Source of the DNA: Tetrahymena elliotti 4EA | Lineage: Eukaryota; Ciliophora; Oligohymenophorea; Hymenostomatida; Tetrahymenidae | DNA length: 64,000 bases | Assembly: GCA_000231825.2 (NCBI GenBank) | Contig: JH720299.1 | Coordinates: 1,262,134-1,326,133 of the forward strand | Reading direction: 5' to 3' | Shown here: in pieces, positions 50,801 through 63,800 of the stretch | Numbering within the stretch: position 1 is the stretch's first letter | Layout: every line of letters starts with the position of its first letter | Notes under the pieces: generated by a model | The model's database searches: none | What the model saw: only the letters and a program-made list of their open reading frames with translations | Told to the model about the DNA's origin: nothing | Position numbers and translations under genes: made by a program

Positions 50801-52343
50801 CTTTAAACTAAATAAAATATTCTCTTTCTTTTTTATTTCTTTATTTTATTTTTTGTTTGTTTCCTGCTAAGTTTCTTTTTCTAATTAAGAAGAAAGGAGA
50901 AGATCAGTAGTTTCTTTTTTTATATTTTATTTAATATTTTTTTTATTATTTAATTCACCTCTTTAAACCCTTTTCTTTCTCTATCTATCAATCATTCATT
51001 GATTTAATCCAGCAGGCATGTATTGCAATACAGCTACATTTAATGATCTAAATAAATGGATGTTTTGTTATATTCTTTTTAAAAATTAATGAATATAGAT
51101 AAATATCTATAATTAATATTACCAATCCATCAATCAAATTTTGAAATTAAATTCAAGAATATTAATAAATTTGATTTATGTAATAATTATTCCAATTTTT
51201 TTTATTTGTCTATATAGTACTCATGTATTAAATGAGTATTACCTTTCAGCTCTTATTTTTTAGTTTTTGTAATATTATTTTTAAAACTGTCTCAAATTTT
51301 TCTTATTTAAATTATAATGTTAACTTATACATCTTTTTATGAAGTCCAACTACTTTTTTTATTTTAGAATAATAATTTCCTTATTTTTTAATTTTTCTTT
51401 TAACTTCTTTCTATTTCTTATCAAAAATGCCAAAAACATTTTAAAAACAACAAAAATAATAAATTAATATGAGATCAATAAAAGGTTAATTTTAAAAATT
51501 TAATTGACCAGATTTAAAAATAAATATTTTAAAATAATTAAAAGATGTTTAAGGAAAATAATCTAACAATTAAATAATGTAATTTACAATCATTATTAAT
51601 TTTAATAGTTTTACTAATTTATTATTTTTATATGACTAGAATTCAAAAAAATTAGATAAACTGTGTTTTCTTTTAAGAGATGGTTGAATTCTAAATCAAC
51701 TTATGATTATTTTATTTATTTTTTTTTATTTATTAAAATATATTAATTTTAAGTTATGCTTTATTTAGATAGACATTTTAAATTAGAAATTTCTATCAAA
51801 AGAAAACATCATCTCTTTAACTCATAGATTTTAAAAGAAGATACATTTTATGAGAGAGAGCATAGCTTTTTTTCTTTTTACAAAGAGCATAAAGTACTTA
51901 TTCACAACAATATTTTATTTTTTGAATGATTAAAAATTTAATTATTTGATTGGTTATACTTATTTTTATTTGAAGGCTACTTTAAAAAAAATCAAATTAA
52001 AAGAGATAAGTTGGTTAAAAATTAATCTTAGGCTTATATTTGTTTAATATAAGATATTTATTATATAGTGATCAGTATTTGATAATAAAGATTTTATATC
52101 TTTAAAGCATTGCAACAAATATAGTATTCAAAAAATTAATCAAATATTCTACTGAAACTGATAATTATATTTTGTAAAAACAAATAAATATCTTCTTTTA
52201 GGTTGAAGAATACTAGAATAGAATTGAAAAGCATAAATTAGTTAATTTAAATCAATAGCTTCTAAAATTGTAAGGAAAATATTTTGTTAAGAATCTCTGA
52301 TTTAGGAATCATCTGAAGTCTTATTTAAAAATAATTGATTCAG
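50801..52343. other. divergent intergenic region
   Basis: Between the divergently transcribed SAXO-like and repeat-kinase genes, so it should hold both promoters. A short frame just before the kinase (about 52200-52313, VEEYQNRIEKHKLVN) ends in TGA and could be an upstream exon or 5' UTR. Confidence 0.45.
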
Positions 52344-55300
52344 ATGATAGATGAAGATCTTAGTAATGATATTTTGAGCTAAAATCAAAATAAAAACAAT
52401 TAGCTACTGGTAAAACAGATTTTAAGTTAATGTGATAGTTAAGATATTATCCCTATTTACTTATTTTAGAAAAATAAATTAATGAAATGTGAAGAGAGCA
52501 AGGAAAGCATTAATTTAGATCAAGTAGAATTAACTCAAGAAAGAAAATCAATGATGAAAATAGAAAGTAAATTTAATTGTTAAAATTAAATGGTCAAATA
52601 AGAAAATAATTAAAAAGAAGAATTATTTATTATTAATTAACAAAATCCTTATTAATTAAAAGAAATATTGATTAAAGATTAAAACCTAATTAGTAGAAAA
52701 GTTAATAATTTAAATAAATAATTGAAAATTCAAAAAAAAGATTAAATTTTTAGTTAAACTAATAGTAAATATTTTTAATCTGAAGAAATGAATTATTAGC
52801 TACCATTTAAGTGTTTAACTAAATTTGCATATTATGATTTAACAAAACTGAAAAAAGAAATTCCATAAAATGAGATTTAAGGAAAGTTATTTTAATATTT
52901 AAATATTACAAGTGATGACCTATCGGATAATAAAATTAATTAGATTTCAAATCAAGATTTTGCTAAAAAATTAACTTAACCAATAATAAAGAGAGACTAA
53001 TTTAAGGAGAATGATTCGAATATATCTAAAAAATAATTAAAAAATTCTGAATAATTTGTTTCATCAAATTACTAATATGAGTAACCTAGAAATAATGGAG
53101 ATGAGTTTTCTGATTATTTAACTCAAAATGAAAAATTTGAAGAAAGTGGGTGTAATTAAATCACTAAATAAAATGATGAAATAATAGATTTATCAAATCA
53201 TTCGATTTCAAATTAAGAAATAGAAAATTAAATTTAAAGAAAAAGATGTTAAATTGCTAATGATTTGACAATATGTAAAAAACATAAAAAAAACTGCATA
53301 TAATTTATATCAGATAAAAGAAGTTAAATTGATGATCAAGATATAACAATATTTAAAAAATATTTTAAAAATTGTAAATAATTAGAGAATTCAAATCAAT
53401 AATCTACAAAAAAAAGAAATAGTTTATCAAGTGGCTTTTAAAATCAATAGGAATCAGTTTAAGATAATGTAAAATATCAAAATTTTCAATTCAATTGTTA
53501 AATTAATAATTAAGAAGATTTTTTTAAAAATAAATTATCAAATTAAGAAATAGTAGAAAAATTAATTTAAATGATCAGAAGTTAAGTTAATAATAATGAT
53601 TTAACAATATCTAAAAAATATTAAAAAAATTTTAAATAATTAATAAACTTAAATTGTTAATAAATTTTATTAATAGACTCATCAAGTATATTGAAACTTA
53701 TTTCAGATAATTATTCAAATAGTACAATTAATTATTTAATAGAAATTATAAATAGTAAAATTTAAAATTAAGACATTTCTAAAAATTTAATTTAACGAAA
53801 GAAGGGTTAAATTGAGGTTGATGATCTTACAGTATTTAAAAAAGATAAAAAGAACTTTAGTCAATAATTAATTAACTCTTATTACTAGCATCTGTCATCT
53901 ATAAATATTTTATATAGCTAATCTGATTGTTTTATTTAATAAAAGTTAGTTTAAGATATTAATTAAAATAAACATTTTTAAAAGATACAAAGAGGTTAAG
54001 AGCTTTAAAGTGATTTAGTAATAGTTAAAAAAGATAAATAGAAACTTCAGTTTTAACAGTATTAAGGAAAAAAATAGTTATGTTAGGTTAATAACACAAA
54101 TAATATATCATAAGAAAAGAATGATATTAAAGAAAATAAAATAAATGTTTTTAAAAGCAAAGAAAAGAAATATTATTAATATTTGAATATATTTTAACAA
54201 AAAATAAATATAAGTGAAATTGAATCAGATTGCTTTACATGTTCAAAGGAACACAGTTATTAAATTTAAAATAAAATAAATTCTATTGAATATGAAAATT
54301 CTAATTAAGGAGAGAAAACATCATTTGAGGGAATAAAATAATAAAGAGGTGTAGATTGTATAGAAAATATTTTAACTGATAATAATGAGAAAGATAAAGA
54401 TATTCTAATTGATTAAGAAATGTATGAAAATAATTTACATTTAATAGAATAAGTAATCTAGAAATGCAGAATGCATGATACATTTGAATTTAGTTAAATA
54501 TTGTAATAAGGAATATCAAAATAATATATCGATCATCAAGATGATTTTTATGAAGAAGAAATGGCTATTTAAATAAAATCTAATGATATTAAAAAATTAT
54601 CTGATTAGGAAATAATTGATCAACCTTTATCTTATTAAGAAAAGTAGATGACTGATGAAGATGTTGAATATTTAAAATCTAAGGGATTTTAATTAGATAA
54701 ATATCTATGCAGTGGTGGAGAAGCTGACATATTTACTTTTTAAGATTAAAATTAAAAAAAATAAATTCTCAGGATAATAAAAACAAAAAATGAAAGAAAA
54801 TATAAAATTTAATAAATCAGAGAGTTTTAGATTGGTAGTTTGTTTAAAGATAAATAAAATTTTATTAAATATAAAGATGCTCACTATGTTGTTGATGAGA
54901 GAGGCAATTCTTTGCTATGGACAATATTTGTAATGGATTAGTTTGAAATGAATTTTTCATAGAAATTGAGGAAATAGAGGGAATATATTAATAAATAAAA
55001 GAAATTTGGAATTGAAGGAGTATTTAAACAAGCATTAGATTATACCATTCAATTGTTGAATATTCTTATTGAATTAAGATAGAAATATGTCTATCATTAA
55101 GATATTAAACCTTCAAATATTTTGATAAATGAACAAAATAAATTAGTTCTATGCGATTTTGGTGGATTAGTAAAAGTAGATATTAACAATCCATTTTTAA
55201 CTAGATCTAACACTTTTACAGAAAGTTATAAACCTAAAAAAAATATACTTTGCTTTTATCATGATATTTATTCAGTAATTATGACGATTAAATAGATAAT

Positions 55301-57539
55301 GTAATTTATGTGTAATAAATAATAAAAATAGCTATTAATCAAATTTGTTAGCCCTCTTTGTAAAGATGATGATAAATCTGTTACATTAGACTGCATTAAA
55401 TTTCCTAGATTATTTATTGATACAATAATAAATGAACCAGATAAGGAAATTGAATAGTTTTTAACAGAATATTTTCATTAATTAATTCAAAACATAAAAA
55501 TAAACAAAGAAAGTAAAATATTTAATTATTAATTACAGCTTACTTAGGTTAATTTAGCAATTAACATTAGATCTAAAGTCAATATTTCCTAGGGTTAAAA
55601 GATAAATTTATATTTCATTAAAGCAAATGTGTTGTTTAAAAGAAAGGAGTTTTATAAATCAATAAAATATTATCGAGAATGTTTAAAATAAATTAAATAA
55701 CAAGAAAACAATTTAGAAGATAATAAATAAATACAACTTGAATGCATTAAAAATATTTCTTTGATTTACAAAAAGTTAAAAAGCTACTTTAACTCATTAG
55801 AAATTTAATACAAATGCTTAGATCTATTGCTTGAAACAAGACAAAAAAATAAGATAGCAAATTAATACTTTGAAATTATTATTAGCTTGCTTTATGTCAA
55901 ATTTTCTAATAAAATTTACATTAATTTTATTAATTATTTTGATTTATTCAAAGAAAGAAAAAAATACTTTAGAAATTAAATTTTGTAGTTCCAAATGAAG
56001 TTCTTGAAGTACTTGAAAGATTAAAGAGTAAACTAAAATTAAATATTTAAATATGTTCAATAATAAATTCTTTTAAACTATTAAGGAAGTATAGAACATT
56101 AATAAATTAAAGAAAAACTCAACAAATACATTGGTTTGTACATGTACAGATATTACAAATATTGCTTAAAATAATTGAAAAATTAGAATGATAATTTATA
56201 CTTATTGGACTAAAAAGTAACTTAAAGTTAAATGGATAAGGCTTTACTTCATGCTATTTAAGTAATTGAAAATTACTTAAAAATAATAAACAAAAATGAA
56301 TATTTCAAATTGAATAAAAAATAGATTTTTAAGTTTACAATAATTCTAATTAAATGCTACATTTCTAAATAAGATTTTCAAAAAGTATTTGAAAAAATTA
56401 AAGAATTAAATTTAGAATAAGTGCTGGATTAATTAGATGAAGTTATTCAAAAAGATATGAAATATCCTGAATTGATTAGGAATCAATAAATCATATTAAA
56501 ATATTATCATAAACTCAACAGAATATTTTGCTATGTAGACAAAAATTATTTCTTAATGCAAATTGAAACTTTTAATAATTTAGAAACAATCTAGTAAAAA
56601 GTAAAAAATATTGATTTGTTGAAACTTCATTAAGTGAAAGAAAACTTTAATAATAGCAATCAAAAAAATATTCTAAGAGAGTTAATTTTAATAAAATTCT
56701 TTAAGAAATAGATGACATTGCATTAAATTGAAAAAAATAATCTTAGAGAATGTTCAAATTATGTTAGAATTTTTGAAAATGTGAAATTATAATATTTGTT
56801 CTTACAAGATTACAAATTAACTAATTTTCATTCTTAAGAATAGTTTGTTGAATAATTTGAAGCAATAAACACAAAAGACAAAGAGGAATTATTTGTTAGA
56901 ATTTAAAATATAGAGAATTTATAATCAAATTAATTATCTCTGAAAGAAATATTTAAGGATATTAGATCCTTATTCAATTTTATTAATAGAAATTATGAAA
57001 ATTTTGTGAAAATTAAAGAGAGCGTTTTATTTAACAAACATGCTGTGTTAATATTTGAAAGAAAAGCTGATTTTAATAATCTAGAAGAAGAACTTTATCT
57101 AATAAAATAGAAACAAAAATAATTCTAAACTTTTAAATTCATTTAAATGTTAAAATGTATAATAGAGTCAGCCTCAATTTTTCATGAATGTCAAGTATTT
57201 GACTTCAATTTGAAATTAGACAGTTTTGTTGTTAATGAATATGGAAATTGCCTTTATTCGGATATAAAATTTGTAATAATTAATCAAAGAGAGTTTAATA
57301 ATAAAAAATTAAAATGTTTTATAAATTATTTTATTAATTCTACATTGAAAATTATTGAAATTTACTTAGAAAGTAGTAATGAAAATTAGTTATTTGCCAC
57401 TGAACTATTTTAACAAATAAAGATAATATAAAACAGTATTATTCAATTAAATGATGATAAAATAAATTCTGAAGAATGTATCGATCAAATCATTCATGAA
57501 ATAAATCATCACTTTAACCATTTAAAAAATTAAATATGA
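52344..57539 (+). CDS. large protein kinase with repeated N-terminal region (1731 aa)
   Basis: Single open frame from ATG 52344 (first ATG after TGA 52314) to TGA 57537-57539. Residues about 1-780 are Gln/Asn/Lys-rich and contain at least four diverged copies of a module ending in DLTI-x-KK, e.g. NDLTICKKHKKNC, DITIFKKYFKNC, NDLTISKKYQKNF, DDLTVFKKDKKNF, SDLVIVKKDKQKL. The kinase domain starts near residue 790: LDKYLCSGGEADIFTFQ (Gly loop), QILRIIK (Lys), VYHQDIKPSNILI (HRD with Gln for Arg, Asp kept), LVLCDFGGLVKVD (intact DFG), YHDIYSVIMTIKQIM. The activation segment is short. About 600 residues of helical, TPR-like sequence follow (FLIKANVLFKRKEFYKSIKY, FEIIISLLYVKFSNKIY). Substrate unknown. 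Upstream exons cannot be excluded. Confidence 0.8.
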
Positions 57540-57699
57540 TAATAAAATTATTAAATCAATTTTCTTTAATGTAAAAATGTTAATTTTTATGCAAAAAATA
57601 TTTATCCTGATTTATTTAATTATTTTATTTTCTTTTTTTTAAGAAAAAAATATTGAAATTTTTGTTTAAATTTTGAACTAGATAAAGATAAATCAAATA

Positions 57700-58365
57700 T
57701 CAATTGAGTAGAAAATTTAATTAATAATTATCAATTTAATTTTTTATATACTCTTCTTCTTTCTGGTTAGAAGTTAAATCATGCATTATGACAGTAATGA
57801 CAGTGGCTATAAGTAATATTTTATCTTGGGACTAATCTCCTTATCTGAATTAAATTATTTTGTCATTAACTGCATAAAAACAAGATGATTCACAACCATA
57901 AACTTTTGATTTGATAGGAGTTAGCTCTTGCTAATTCTAATTTTAAATCTTAAAATAACCTTCTTTGCAAGATTTTTTTTGACTGCATCCTCCACAGCAT
58001 AAGATGCATTTACAACAACTGCCCTTAATAGTGTACTTTAATTTGTTATTATAATCATAAATCTAAACCATCTGTGAGCTGTAACAAAATTTAAAAGGCA
58101 TTACAACCTTGCCTAAATAAAAATTAGATTCAGTAGTTTTAAGCCAAACATACATTTCTGGTCTCTTGAAACAGAAAAAAGTGCATCTTTAAGGTCTTTC
58201 AAATTCAAGAAACACATTTTTTTCAAAATTTTCATTCTTTTCTTTATCTGATGTATCACTAACCAATAACTTAAATTATCTACAGTCTATAACAATTATA
58301 TCTTGAGCATGCACTGCTATATTCAGCAATAGAAAACATAGCTATTGGAACAAATTCTTCTTCAT
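57700..58365 (-). pseudogene. phospholipid scramblase-like frame, N-terminally truncated with a probable frameshift
   Basis: A frame of 221 codons runs from ATG 58365 to TGA 57702-57700. Its C-terminal two thirds match the scramblase family: DCRQFKLLVSDT, LEFERPQRCTFFCFKRPEM, LGKVVMPFKFC, a cysteine cluster GSCCKCILCCGGCSQKKSC, SKVYGCESSCFYAVNDK, and DKILLIATVITVIMHD in place of the family's C-terminal helix. Scramblases move phospholipids between bilayer leaflets. The first 27 residues of this frame look like a signal peptide, but the adjacent frame encodes what the family should have here (FSIAEYSSACSRYNCYR), so a frameshift near 58275 is likely. The usual N-terminal third was not found upstream. 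An intact short variant is the alternative. Confidence 0.6.
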
Positions 58366-59283
58366 TAAGCAGTTTATAAAAAATAATAAAACTATTTTTA
58401 TACATTGTCCACATTAATTTTAAATAATCGCAACATTCTTAAGAATTAAATAATAAGACTAATACAAACGATTGCTTCTACTTTTAATATTTATAATTAA
58501 TTCAAATATTAGAAGTAAGGGTAATTTAAAAATAAAAGATTTCCTTAAATTTAATAATAAAAGTGTAAATTTAGATACTATCCATTAATAGAAAGTAAAC
58601 ATGTTTTTTATAAATATATAACCAATCAAATTAAAATCACATTTGTCAAAAAGAATACTTCAGTAACTTTTACACCAAAATCTTCAAAGATTTTATAATA
58701 CATAAAAGAAGAAAAAGAGAAACAATTTAAATAATAGAAAATAAAATAATAATATCAATTTATTTTTGTAAATTCATTATTTATGTTATTAAGGAATTAT
58801 CATATATGAAAATATTGTTGGGAAATTGTATTAATTTTTACTTATACATTTGATTTTTTTTAAAAATGTTTTTCACTTTCAATATTTGAAAGGTAACTTA
58901 AAAAATTTGTCAATTCTTAAAATATTTTTTTATTAAAATCAAATAAAAAAAAAGTATTTTTACTTTTTATTTAATTTTATATTTTTTAATATCATTTCTT
59001 TAGATTTTTAGATGCACCTGATTATTTTAAATTGAATAAAAATGATATAAAGCAGTTAAATTTTAGTTATGCCTTTATAATGTTTCATAGTACTTACATT
59101 GAAGTATTCATTGAAATATACAGAAATAAATATTTTGGAAAACAAACAAACATATTAATGGTTGAATTTGATTAGAAATTTTATAAAATGAGATAAATTA
59201 TTGTATTTAATATTTTACATTTGAAATATGTTTATTAATTTTATTAAACAATCATTTACATTAATTTTTTATCCTTTTTTTCA
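58366..59283. other. AT-rich spacer
   Basis: No gene or RNA recognised. One might expect the missing N-terminal scramblase exons here (minus strand), but no matching frame was found. Confidence 0.5.
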
Positions 59284-60069
59284 TCATAATTCTATTTCAA
59301 TATCATCAACCCATCCATTTGCATTGAAATCATCTAATGCACCACTTTAAATAAATAGAAAAATGTTAATAAAAAAATAGCCTATTTTGCTTAAATAATA
59401 TTTTTTACTCATCTTAAAATCTACTACTCTTTTCATTTGAAAAGTTTTCTTATTATTTTTATTTGTTTACTATTGGCTCTTAAAACAACTCTTATTGTCT
59501 ATTCATTTCTTCAAAATAATCAGGTTCTTAGTCTAAAAGATCCTAAATTTAATGATTTTTCAAATAGAATTCAATCAAACTATTATTTATTTTAAAAATT
59601 TACTTATTGCTTTGTTATAATCTTTTCTTCATCTAACTTTCCTATCATTTTATTTACCTTTTTCTTATTTTAATTTTCTTACTCATCAATTTTTTCTACT
59701 TTTTGGCTATTTTATTTATTCTATTCTGAGTTTAATGGAGGTGCTAATTCTTTATTTAATTGCTCATATTCTATAACCATATTATTGTTTGATGCAGCAG
59801 TTGTCCAATCAGTTGAAAATTATTCATCATCCTAATCATTTTCTAAATTATCATCTTAATCTACATTATCTGTTTTTATTTGTTAATTTAATCAAAATAT
59901 AGTTTTAATGCTCAAACATACTATTTTTACTTGCCATCTTTCTTCTCTCATCATCTTATGGCTAAATACTCTATTTTACATGAGGAACAGCTACATTTTT
60001 ATGAGCCTTCTTCATTAATAAACATTCCTAAAAAGTTTCTACACAAATTTTCTTTATAAATGGTAACAT
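59284..60069 (-). CDS. small acidic protein resembling EBAG9/RCAS1 (199 aa, 4 exons)
   Basis: Exons 59931-60069 (ATG), 59604-59869, 59409-59542, 59284-59344 (TGA 59286-59284); total 600 nt, introns of 61, 61 and 64 nt. N-terminus MLPFIKKICVETFQECLLMK is a short hydrophobic/amphipathic segment with cysteines. Then an acidic stretch with a Trp (EQFSTDWTTAAS), a Lys/Gln-rich linker, LLDQEPDYFEEMNRQ, and the acidic C-terminus GALDDFNANGWVDDIEIEL. The order of N-terminal anchor with Cys, Asp-x-Trp, EPDYF-x-(E/D)M and a late D-x(n)-W acidic motif recalls EBAG9/RCAS1, a Golgi-associated protein of about 213 aa. The match is by eye and weak; the gene model itself is strong because all four exons join in frame. 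Confidence 0.8.
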
Positions 60070-61039
60070 TTTGGTATATTCCTAATATCTATCCTATTAA
60101 TTTACTTCTAAATGTTATCAAAAATTTAATTTTGATAAATTATTTCAAGTGATAACTTTTTATTATAGAGATTAAATCTATTAATTTAATTAGAATTATA
60201 AATTCCGAATAATCTCTCATTTAAAATTTTTTTAAATATTAAAATCCAATTTAGAATCTATCTAATTATTTTATAATGTCCTATTTCATTTAATATTTTC
60301 AAAAAGGATTTTTAAGTTAAAAATACTACTTTTATAAAGTATTTTCGTCAAAAATAAAGTAGAAATTAAAACTATGATCTTAATGTTTTAAAATATATTG
60401 ATTCCACTTCTCATTCATAAATGATATACTTTTAATAAAAATAATTCTTAATTGCTATTATTATTAATCTTCCATATATTTTAATTAATTCATTTATATA
60501 TATCTTTAAAAAAAACATCCATAGCTTTTTATGTTTTATTTACTAAAAAATATATTAATTTAAATAAGCAATTAATTTACAAAAACATTCATTTTTAATA
60601 TTATGTTTTTTATAAACTAATTAGAAATAAAAATAAAAACCAAAAATAATTTAAAAATTAATTTTGGTTGTTAATCTTTTTAAATTTTATAATTTATTAA
60701 CTTTGGTTATTTTAATTTAGTATTAATATTTGAACAAATTTTATCTAAAATAAAACCATAAATATTTAAAAATAATTTTAATCTTTAGATCATTTGTTTA
60801 AGAAAACCTTAATATGAAAATTAATAAAGATATTTAGTAGAAATGCATGAGACATAATTTATATTTTTATTTTGCTTGTGAACAAATTAATTCTAATAAT
60901 AGAAATTCTTAATTTTAATTTCCTAAATTTAAGAGTTAATAAAAGTCAATATAGTGTGTTAAATTCAAATTGAAAAAGGTATGTTCTATTATTATTTTTA
61001 ACAATACATACAATACCTTAAATTTAGAAATTTTTAAAA
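60070..61039. other. AT-rich spacer
   Basis: Nothing beyond AT-rich sequence; the start should carry the promoter of the minus-strand gene at 60069. Confidence 0.5.
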
Positions 61040-61378
61040 GAAAAGGGGGACCTAATTGATTTTAAAGGATTTAAAGTAAATATTGATATTGAAAGAAAAA
61101 GATTTTTATTAAAAAGACTTAAAATAGCACAAGTACATTTTAATTAATTAAAAATTGCATTCATAAAATATAAATAATAAAATTAAGCTTACCTTTTAAA
61201 ATCAGTATAAAAATAAGTTAAAGTAAAGCTTAATGACTATATTTGTAATAATATAAATGGTGGGCAACATAAAGCTAAAATAGCATACATTTTCGAATAT
61301 GAATCTAAATTTGAATTAGGCCACTTTTATCAAAGATAAGTAATTTTATAGAAAAAAAGAAAAAGATAAATTAGTTGA
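61040..61378 (+). pseudogene. coding-like remnant of unknown family (about 112 codons)
   Basis: Open under the ciliate code from about 61040 to TGA 61376-61378 with no ATG near its start. Reads EKGDLIDFKGFKVNIDIE, then RFLLKRLKIAQVHFNQLKIA, NINGGQHKAKIAYIFEYE and KFELGHFYQRQ. The mixed residue use (His, Gly, Asp, Glu, Tyr) is unlike chance AT-rich spacer. Most likely an exon or a fragment of a lost gene; family not recognised. Confidence 0.4.
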
Positions 61379-63554
61379 AAATCCTTATTATTTTTTTTTG
61401 TTTCAATTCTATCAATAAAAATGTTTTACAAAATCTTGGAATGGCTAACCAACTTTTGGAGAAAAATATAAAAATTATTTTAGTACAGAAACAATCAATA
61501 AAATTATTGTTTTATTGATTTTTGCATTTAAAATATAGAAAGAACTTAAAAACTTCTTAATAATCTATTTAAATTAATAAAATTAAAATAAATACTAAGC
61601 ATTCATAAATTATTTTTAAATTTTTTCTTAGAAAATATTTTGTTTTATTGTTAGAAGAATTAATTATTTTAATAGGCAATACTATTTATTAAGAATAATT
61701 TAGACAAAAAAATATAAAAAAAGTTTCAATGATGTAATATGAACTAAATTTATTTATGTTTTGTTGTAAATTAGAAAATTAAATTCTTTTATATTGAAAT
61801 GTATTTTTATGAAATTTTTAATCTTCTTGGATCAAATATGTTATTAAAACCGTTGATAAGAATGGACAAAATAAATATTAACGTAATTAAATGAACATTT
61901 TCTTAGGATTTAAAATAAAATGTTACTGAAAAACAGAGTAAAAAAAGAAAATATTGAATACAAATTTTAAAAAGATAATAAAGAAGATATTTTTTAATTA
62001 GATCTTTTTTCTTACTGTATTACACTATTAAGCCTCAATTTCAAAAAAAGTAAGCTCAATAAATTATTTGGGTTGAATATTTCAAAAAGATTATTTATTA
62101 CCACTAATTTAATATTAATAATTGAAAGACAAATAAATAAAAAATTCATTCTCCACTAGAGTCAATCAATATTGAGTTTTTCTAAATTTTTCAAATAAAA
62201 TAAAAGATTTTTAATTGTTTTTTTTTGTTTAATCTTGAATTAAATTAATTACATTATAAATTCAAAAATTTGCATTCAGGATAGGAAATCCATTCATAGG
62301 ATATAACTTAATTTACATAAATCAGATGATGATATGACGGAGTAAATAAATAATTAATTAAATAAATTAAGATAATTGCCAATTTAATACATCTTAATAT
62401 CTTTAACGTAATGACATGATTTGTTTAAAAGTACCCTTTCATTTGATTTGTGGTAAATATTAATATTTAAAAAGTAAATTAGAATCCAGAAAATGGGACT
62501 CAAATACTTCAAAATTTATAAAATGTTCTTCAAAATATCTCATAGATTTATAAGCTTTTTTCAAAAATTATTGTTATTTTAAATGTTAACAGGCTTTTTA
62601 AAATCAGTATGAACAGAGCTATGTAAGCTATTTTTATTAAAGGGTTGAGAAGTGTAAGTTAAAATCTATATTTAGTTAGTAAACAAGATACGATTTAAAA
62701 GGTGATTGGTTATTATCAAATTAATTTGATTAAGTCGATTTATTTACTTTTGAAAGAACATCAAATTATTAGCTTAATAAATAGAAAAAAATATAAACAT
62801 ATTACTTCATTTAATGTTTATTCTTTTTGAAGAAATCTTATTAATTTATTCAGATTTCTAAACAAAACATTCATTTCTTTTTATTAAAAAAGCTCTCTTA
62901 ATTTTTTACCAACAATTTTTAAATAGTTACAAGTTGTCTCAAATAGTTAATTTTAATATTTTGGCTTAAAGAATTATACAGGATTACTCAGATTAAAATG
63001 TAAGCCTTTTCAGATGTAATAAAGAAAGTGTTTGCTATGTAAATTGTTATTGATGAATACTTTTTAAAGATGTCTATCTGAAGTGTAATATTTAAAAAGA
63101 AATTCTAAGTAAGCCTAAGTAGTGAAATAAATGTATAAAAGAATATATTTCTTTAACAATTGATAATTCAAAGAGTATTTCGTCATATATAAAAAATAAT
63201 TTAATTTATCTTAATCATAAAAATCTTATGATTTGCGAGTTATTGAAGATATGTGAACAAGATTATCTATTTTCATATAACAAATTATTTAAAATTTTTA
63301 TAAACTTTCTTAGAAAAAAATATTTCTTTTTTTGAATTATTTATTTATGAATTTTTGTATCAAATCAATCAATGAATAATCAAACAAACAATAAAATTAG
63401 AAAGAATTTTTTTTTTACCCATAACTTTAGAAAGTAAATTATAAAAAATGAAATATTTAATTTTTAAATCATTTAAAATTATTATAACTATTCTTGACAA
63501 TGCTAATTAGAGTTTGTAGAATTAGTAATATTAAAATTATTATTCAAAGATACA
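61379..63554. other. long AT-rich intergenic region
   Basis: No gene, RNA gene or element supported. A short ATG-started frame near 62494 (MGLKYFKIYKMFF) is probably chance. Confidence 0.5.
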
Positions 63555-63800
63555 TCATTTTTTTATCCTCTAATATTGTAATTCATCTTATTCATAATTA
63601 TCATTTTGTAATTAAGTATTTGGATAATTTTATCTAATTAATTATTCATAAATGTCAAGTGTTTCAGGTATTTCAGGTGTTTCATATATTTCGGGTATTT
63701 CATAACTTTTATTTCATTCCATAACACATTTCAGGCATTTAATAAGGTATTTAAGGAATTTCAAGTATAAAAAGATCCCAATCATAATCTGGACCATATT
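63555..63800 (-). pseudogene. C-terminal fragment with PEI-type short repeats, frameshifted
   Basis: Minus-strand reading GPDYDWDLFILEIPQIPYQM, then in the next frame YEIPEIYETPEIPETLDIYE and a Gln/Asn-rich tail ending at TGA 63557-63555. The short repeat (Glu-Ile/Thr-Pro) shows on the + strand as repeated TTTCAGGTATTTCAGG. The two halves belong together but need a frameshift near 63705. The gene, if real, continues beyond the right edge. Confidence 0.4.

Noticed and set aside
57147..57389. Separate 80-residue gene
   Set aside because: It is in frame with, and part of, the 1731-residue kinase; the bordering TAA/TAG codons are Gln.
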